Shown here one piece after another: positions 59,137 through 64,000 of a stretch of DNA of 64,000 bases. Positions within the stretch are counted from its first letter, which is position 1. Every line of letters starts with the position of its first letter. The translations under genes were made by a program, and so were the position numbers. Origin of the DNA: Platerodrilus igneus (Eukaryota > Arthropoda > Insecta > Coleoptera > Lycidae); contig JARFIW010001469.1 of assembly GCA_036346225.1 (NCBI GenBank), positions 13,238,001-13,302,000 on the forward strand, given 5' to 3'. The notes beneath the pieces are model-generated. The model saw nothing but the letters and a program-made list of their open reading frames with translations. It did no database searches and was not told where the DNA came from.

Positions 59137-59987
59137 ATGAGATCCTATCGTGGCTACGGGTTACTCAATAGTGCTATCAATCGTTTACCGGTAGAATTAC
59201 ATTTACCAGGCTATCGCTTCTGTGGACCGGGTACTAAGCTTCAGAAACGCCTCGAGCGTGGTGATATAGGTCGTAATCCCTTAGATGAAGCCTGCAAACT
59301 ACACGACATCGCCTACGATCTTTCTACAGACTTAACAACCCGACACCAAGCTGATCGACGTCTTGCCGAAACAGCACAAAAACGTCGTACTGCACCCGAC
59401 GCTTCGTTAGGTGAAAAACTTGCTGCGTTTGCTGTTGGTTCTGCAATGAATGCCAAAGTTAAATTTGGTATGGGTTGTCGCAAGAAAACGATAAGGTGTA
59501 AAGGAAAACGACGTGGTCAGCGTCTACGTACAGGAAGTGGTATACCATTCAAGCGTTTAATTCGCACCATTTGGGAACGCATTAAAACGTTCGTCCGACC
59601 GATCTTATTAAAACTGCTAAACTTGCAGTGGCACCGATTAAAGATATAACAGATGAAATTCGTGGCATCCCACGTGTAATCCCTGTACCCAAAACTGGTG
59701 GTTTCCTACCTTTGATACCTATTTTTGCAGCCCTTTCCGCAATTGGAGCGTTGTCAGGTGGAGCAGCTGGGATTGCAAAAGCTGTCAACGATGCTAAACT
59801 TGGACAACAACAATTAGATGAAGCGAAACGACATAATATGGCACAAGAGGCAGTGACACTTGGAAAGGGTCTCTATTTGAAACCTTATCGCCATGGACAT
59901 GGACTGTACCTAAAGCCTTTTCTTACACACGGGCAAGGTTTGCGTAAACAAAAACAACGAAAAAAAAAAACTCAACGCATTCGTTAA
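59137..59987 (+). pseudogene. Capsid-associated protein with parvovirus-type phospholipase A2 domain
   Basis: ATG at 59,137. In the first frame (to 59,649) YRFCGPGTKL is the calcium loop and DEACKLHDIAYD carries the catalytic His-Asp pair of the phospholipase A2 fold found in parvovirus VP1 and in some Maverick/adintovirus proteins, where it helps a particle leave the endosome. A Lys/Arg-rich region follows. The second frame (59,628-59,987, no ATG) continues with APIKDITDEIRGIP, a Gly/Ala-rich hydrophobic helix (LSAIGALSGGAAGIAKAV), KGLYLKPY repeats and a basic tail, and is clearly the same protein. A frame change near 59,600 breaks the gene; the phospholipase part itself is open. Confidence 0.75.
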
Positions 59988-59995
59988 ACCTACCT

Positions 59996-60367
59996 ATGCG
60001 AGCGCTGACCAATGTTGACTTGAACAAATACATAAAACGTTTACCAATATCCCACTTTCGTGGAATATTCATGCGCAATTCACTTCCAAACACAATTCGT
60101 TGGCGAGAATGTGGTATTCTTAATCATGATACTACACGTGGTGTGGGAACTCATTGGACCGCGTACAAAAAAGATGGTTCAAGAGCAGTCTATTATGATA
60201 GCATTGGTAATCTACGACCTCCGAGGGAACTTGTCAAATACTTAACCTCATCAGGACCATGCACTCTCTATTATAACTATGAACAATTTCAACCGCTTAA
60301 CACTGTTACCTGTGGACACTTCGTATTGAAATTTTTACTGCAAAATAGTCCTCCGTTAAGTTTCTAA
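59996..60367 (+). CDS. Adenain-type maturation protease
   Basis: ATG at 59,996, nine bases after the previous frame ends; 123 aa, open. It has GTHWTAYKK (catalytic His), YYDSIG (acidic residue) and VTCGHFVLKFL (catalytic Cys), in the order of the adenovirus protease/Ulp1 cysteine peptidases; FQPLNTVTCG includes the Gln-side loop. The N-terminal RWRECGILNHD also fits. In Mavericks this enzyme trims capsid precursors. It is short, as Maverick proteases often are, and nothing essential seems missing. Confidence 0.85.
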   Translation: MRALTNVDLNKYIKRLPISHFRGIFMRNSLPNTIRWRECGILNHDTTRGVGTHWTAYKKDGSRAVYYDSIGNLRPPRELVKYLTSSGPCTLYYNYEQFQPLNTVTCGHFVLKFLLQNSPPLSF

Positions 60368-60527
60368 CAATGTTATATATTATTTGATTTTAGTGTATTT
60401 TTAATGTTTTGTATAAAAAGTGTTTAATTAAAAACCATATATTGCAAGTGTTTCAGGAATTTGCTTTTTATTACCCCATCCCAACTACGAATACGACTAG
60501 TTGTTAGTTTATCGTCAACCACCGAAC
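60368..60527. promoter_or_regulatory. Spacer between protease and penton genes
   Basis: AT-rich, 160 bp. GTATAAAAAG at 60,411-60,420 is TATA-like and could start penton-block transcripts. Confidence 0.35.
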
Positions 60528-61226
60528 ATGTACACATTTACTTTAACTGGAACTGAATCTACGCTCACCGCAATCATCAACCCACCAATTGTTCTCGATG
60601 ATGACCATGAATACGTTATTGGTCTTACAAACTTTGATACATATTTTTCAATTCCCAATGTAACGGAAGCGAACAATAAATTTTACATTGATGACATCGT
60701 GCTTACTTTACCAGAAGGAACTTATGAAGTGGCAGATATTAATAAGTTCGTACGAGGTAATTTGAACGATCCCCGTGAACGCACTTCATCAAAACGTTAT
60801 CTTATTGATATTCGAGCCAATAATAACAGTTTACATACAGAAATCAAAGCATCAGGTATAGTGGATTTTACACAACCAAATTCACTTGCATCGTTGCTGG
60901 GTTTTGAGAAACGTAAACTACCAGCTCTCACTACTGCTATTTCGGACCATCCGGCACAAGTCTTTCCAATCAATTCTATATGTATTGAATGTAATCTTGT
61001 GGTCGGATCGTATCGGAATAGCAAACCTGTACACATTTTGCATCAATTCTTTCCTGCAGTTGCTGCAGGGTACAAGATTATTGAAAACCCCGTGAACGTC
61101 ACCTATATGCCACTTAATACACGAATCATCGATCGCATCATTGTTAAAATAGTTGATCAAAACGGTAATCTCATCACTTTTCGTCGAGAAACCATCACGA
61201 TTAGACTTTATCTAAAGCGTCTTTAA
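60528..61226 (+). CDS. Penton-like minor capsid protein
   Basis: The ATG at 60,528 is chosen because the codons before it start at a non-ATG triplet; 232 aa, open. It is beta-rich with VLDDDHEYVIGLTNFDTYF near the N-terminus, SLASLLGFEKRK in the middle and FRRETITIRLYLKRL at the end, which are the conserved marks of the Maverick minor capsid protein with a single jelly roll. It would form the fivefold vertices, with the hexon-like protein building the faces. Followed by the 49-aa gene after 3 bp. Confidence 0.8.
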   Translation: MYTFTLTGTESTLTAIINPPIVLDDDHEYVIGLTNFDTYFSIPNVTEANNKFYIDDIVLTLPEGTYEVADINKFVRGNLNDPRERTSSKRYLIDIRANNNSLHTEIKASGIVDFTQPNSLASLLGFEKRKLPALTTAISDHPAQVFPINSICIECNLVVGSYRNSKPVHILHQFFPAVAAGYKIIENPVNVTYMPLNTRIIDRIIVKIVDQNGNLITFRRETITIRLYLKRL

Positions 61227-61229
61227 ACA

Positions 61230-61379
61230 ATGGTTTTGCGCTATGAGCATAAACGACCAAAACCTATTAATAGACGCATTGTCAGCACCTTTACCAGTTA
61301 CAAGACACCAGTGCACCGATTAACACCGGAAAACGTTAAATTTCTGCAAACATTAGGACTCAAAGTGCTACATAGCTAA
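61230..61379 (+). CDS. Small basic protein between penton and major capsid genes
   Basis: ATG at 61,230, stop TAA at 61,377-61,379, 49 aa. It begins MVLRYEHKRPKPINRR and ends LTPENVKFLQTLGLKVL. Three bases separate it from the penton stop and one base from the next ATG, so it is packed like a real gene, and it stays open where the major capsid gene does not. It is Arg/Lys-rich in the first half; a core-protein or scaffold role is possible but unproven. Confidence 0.55.
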   Translation: MVLRYEHKRPKPINRRIVSTFTSYKTPVHRLTPENVKFLQTLGLKVLHS

Positions 61380-61380
61380 A

Positions 61381-62585
61381 ATGGATAGTAATATTTTAAA
61401 TGTTACGCAGCGTGCTATATTTGATACAGCCATCGTCAATGCCGACAAACATATGCATACTCCGTACTCCAATACCACGTATGAGAAGAACGATGTTATA
61501 CGGATTCCAATAGAAAACGAAGATGTCTATACACTACCATGGGACAGCGTAATTTATATTGAGGGTACAATGAATAAGTCAGATGGTGGCGTTTCGCTTA
61601 CCGCCGATTTTGTCAACAACGGAGTTTTATTTTATTTGATGAAATTCGTTATGAACTTGGTGGAAAGACTATTGACCGCGTTCGTAATCCAGGTATAACT
61701 ACGACTATTAAAATTTCCTATCCTACGATTATAGCGAAAGTCGTCGCTTTAGAAACGCCGGTTGGTCCCCATCGATAAGCTTGATCTCGTTGATGCTAAT
61801 GGTCACTTCAACGTATGCATTCCTTGCGCATGGTTTTAGGATTTGCGGAGGACTACCGAAAAATTCTTTTGAATATCAAACAGGAGCTTATTCTTATTAG
61901 AAGTAGTGCCGACGATGCAGCTATATCGAATTCTGATACCAAAGAGTCAATCAAAATTACTATTACACATATATCATGGCGGATTCCACATATAACCGTT
62001 GCAGATGCAGAGCGCTTAAAACTACTCAAACATATTCAACGCAATGTCACCATGGACATAAGCATTCGCAGTTGGGAACTACACGAATATCCAGAATTAC
62101 ATACAACACACACGCATACGTGGGCTGTGAAGACGGCTTCTCAAGTGGAGAAACCACGTTTTGTTATTGTCTGCTTTCAAACCGATACATCGCGCAAAAA
62201 GGGGCGCAGTCAGTTCGACCACTGTAAGTTGACCAATATGAAATTACATCTGGGTTCATCTATGTAACCTTACGATAATCTTAACATTGATTTCGATACC
62301 AATCGCTATTCTATACTATATGAGATGTATGCACAGTTTCAACAATCGTACTACGGGGGTATCAGCGAGCCGATATTAACACCCAATGAATTTCAAACGC
62401 ACGCTCCACTTGTAGTCATCGATTGTTCCCATCAAAACGAAATAGTGAAAGTGGGAGCGGTTGACGTACGATTAGAATTTCAAATGAAAGAAGCGCTTAA
62501 AGCTCACACTACAGCGTACTGCCTCATTCTACACGATCGTTTGGTCCGCTACAATCCTGCAACCAATATTGCGAGTGAAGTCTAA
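61381..62585 (+). pseudogene. Hexon-like major capsid protein, several frameshifts
   Basis: ATG at 61,381. The first frame (to about 61,630) has NVTQRAIFDTAIV, YEKNDVIRIPIENED and PWDSVIYIEG, the usual start of the Maverick double-jelly-roll capsid protein. Coding then shifts: 61,630-61,770 has FDEIRYELGGKTID, 61,780-62,267 has VLGFAEDYRKILLN through KLTNMKLHLGSSM, and 62,325-62,585 has YAQFQQSYYGGI, LVVIDCSHQNEIVK and YCLILHDRLVRYNP, the conserved end. Total extent of about 400 codons agrees with an old, once complete gene. At least two frame changes and stops rule out expression. Confidence 0.82.
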
Positions 62586-62980
62586 AATTAATAGTCCATT
62601 AGTTGTCGACGTTCAAGGGTTTAAAATTGCACATAATAACTTTGTGTTTAAAGAAATGGCTGTTTTACAACTATCCTTATCGAATGGAGTTGCAATAACA
62701 TGTGTGCTGAAACCACCATATTCTTGGAACTGTCTATCAGCTCGCTTCAAATACCAAAAGGTATGGTTAAGCAGAAACTTTCACGGTATATCTTGGGATG
62801 ATGGCAATTTACAATGAATTTCCACACCTAAATGTTATTAACCTAGAAGATTTAGGGTGTACTCCTCTACATAAATTAAAGTATTACACCAATTCACACA
62901 AGTGTTTCTAGCATACCACACGACATTCGTCATTCAATTGCGCAACCACAGATGTAATTGTACTCAAAAACTGGTTTGTA
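62586..62980 (+). pseudogene. Terminal exonuclease-like gene of Maverick, decayed
   Basis: After the capsid stop the plus strand encodes VVDVQGFKIAHNNFVFKEMAVL and ARFKYQKVWLSRNFHGISWDDG up to 62,814, then, in another frame from about 62,801, NLEDLGCTPLHKLK and, beyond a stop at 62,910, a NCAT...VIVLKNWF tail. These parts correspond to the N- and C-terminal signatures of copies at 7877-8290 and 1-270. The middle (KGLEKKK segment) is deleted. No ATG exists at the 5' end. An acidic D...E pair suggests a nuclease; not demonstrated. Confidence 0.55.
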
Positions 62981-63865
62981 CATATAACCAATTATTCATT
63001 TTTAATAAAGAATAATGTTTATATTAAGTAGTGTTTTTATTTGTATATTTTATACCTACATACATACATATTCCTTGAGACTAGTAAGATGTGTTTCAAA
63101 AAATGTCTTGAAATAAGTTTAATTGTAAAACTTACTAACGAATCTGTATGTATCATATTGAAAAATTCCTCTTAACGGATATGTATTTTGCATTTTTTAT
63201 GCAAACTTTATGTTACAATAATACAATTAAAAAATTATATTCCACTACCGAGGTATTAAATTTTAAAGTATGTTATAGTTGTGTAAACATAAAAAGCATT
63301 GGATAGGTTTTTTATCATCAAAGTAGTACATTTTTATTTAATCCCATCTGTAAAATGATTAATTTCTTAAACCTAAGTTTCATAAAATTTATTCTCCAAA
63401 GATCAACCAACTATAAACCAGAACTATTAAATTTACATAAATTTCGGTGTTATTTTAATTTAAACTATGCTCATAAAAAGTCGTTTATATATATATAGCA
63501 CCAACATTGTTACTACCTATTAATATCAAATCTTTAAAGGAAATTACAGTCATGATTAATTAATAAGTGGTCTTTTAATTTGTACACATTTTGTATATGT
63601 TGTTTTAGTTCCATTGACGACCTATTATTAGTAATCTGTTTATTATTTTATTGACGATATAAATTTTAAGATTGGAAGGGAAAGATAAGAAATCTTCCTC
63701 TGACATTTATATGCACTCCGCATAGTTGTTTAAGGTAGCAAATATAAATAAACTGTTTAATGTGTTGTAGAAGAATTTTTACCATTGTATTATCGGTATG
63801 TATAAACTTACTATAGTTATTAAAATCTCCAAGATGCACTTACTTAATGTGTTTTTAACGGAAGT
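62981..63865. other. Maverick right non-coding region
   Basis: AT-rich, no recognised gene; AATAAAGAATAATG at 63,003 could end capsid-block transcripts. Confidence 0.45.
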
Positions 63866-64000
63866 AGAAATTGTGAATTTTGGTAATTAACAATTATGCT
63901 AAAATGATTTGAAGTTATGCAGTTGCCATATATAATTTACATATATCGGTATGTTGTTATAAATATCACAACCTCGAGGTCATTAACTACCATGCACTTT
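63866..64000 (-). repeat. Right TIR of Maverick (reaches the window edge)
   Basis: Reverse complement matches 53,257-53,344 and 53,604-53,677. The repeat may continue past position 64,000. Confidence 0.75.

Larger units (their letters stand above)
53257..64000. mobile_element. Maverick/Polinton (adintovirus-like) provirus, polB absent
   Basis: The first bases, AAAGTGCATGGTAGTTAATG at 53,257, are the reverse complement of the last bases of the window, and the match continues inward, so these are terminal inverted repeats; the true ends may lie a little further out on both sides. Between them are integrase, packaging ATPase, cysteine protease, penton-like and hexon-like capsid genes, the Maverick hallmark set, plus a parvovirus-type phospholipase A2 domain. 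Protein-primed DNA polymerase B, expected in autonomous members, is missing. At about 10.7 kb it is shorter than typical 15-20 kb copies. Confidence 0.88.

Overview
The window is a gene-poor, AT-rich, repeat-dense piece of an insect genome, most likely from Hymenoptera. The only host gene I can support is a partial odorant receptor at 31.3-32.4 kb; its start, its LVGLWP motif and its WFGNEL motif suggest a wasp, ant or bee relative. Almost everything else is transposon or virus-derived, mostly old and broken and often nested. Some gene-like stretches have non-ATG starts only, so starts were placed at the ATG where one exists.

Layout. 1-8.06 kb is a large imperfect palindrome (arms 1-4315 and 5775-8058) that carries repeated promoter-like modules, a 1.84-kb solo-LTR-like insertion and several copies of a gene family that also occurs at the end of the Maverick at 62.6 kb. 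8.5-9.1 kb is a tandem repeat with TATA-like boxes. 9.1-9.9 kb is a BEL/Pao gag fossil and 11.0-11.9 kb the 3' end of a non-LTR retrotransposon. 13.0-23.3 kb is an LTR retrotransposon (LTRs about 1.5 kb) split by a complete-ended but internally deleted errantivirus (15,588-21,432, minus strand: gag, integrase, env). 24.3-30.2 kb holds gypsy-type pol debris split by a non-autonomous hAT element with an 8-bp target duplication (26,573-28,267). 31.3-32.4 kb is the odorant receptor; its last exons are missing and a mariner/IS630-type element lies just downstream (32.9-34.9 kb). 34.95-41.2 kb is a second palindrome made of two inverted Penelope-like elements around a third, diverged one. 45.9-47.4 kb is another inverted Penelope pair, 47.5-48.7 kb a 1.2-kb hairpin, and 50.8-52.5 kb degenerate tandem repeats.

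53.26-64.0 kb is a Maverick/Polinton (adintovirus-like) provirus with terminal inverted repeats. Order: ankyrin-like gene (+); integrase, coiled-coil protein, PY-like protein and packaging ATPase (all -); then, from a divergent promoter region, phospholipase A2-like capsid protein, adenain-type protease, penton-like minor capsid protein, a 49-aa protein, hexon-like major capsid protein and the exonuclease-like terminal gene (all +). Together these are an integration and virion-building set: the integrase inserts the genome, the ATPase packages it, the protease matures the shell, and the capsid proteins build it. No protein-primed DNA polymerase B gene is visible, and the ATPase, PY-like, phospholipase, major capsid and terminal genes carry frameshifts, so the copy cannot be autonomous. 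Integrase, protease, penton and the ankyrin-like gene remain open.
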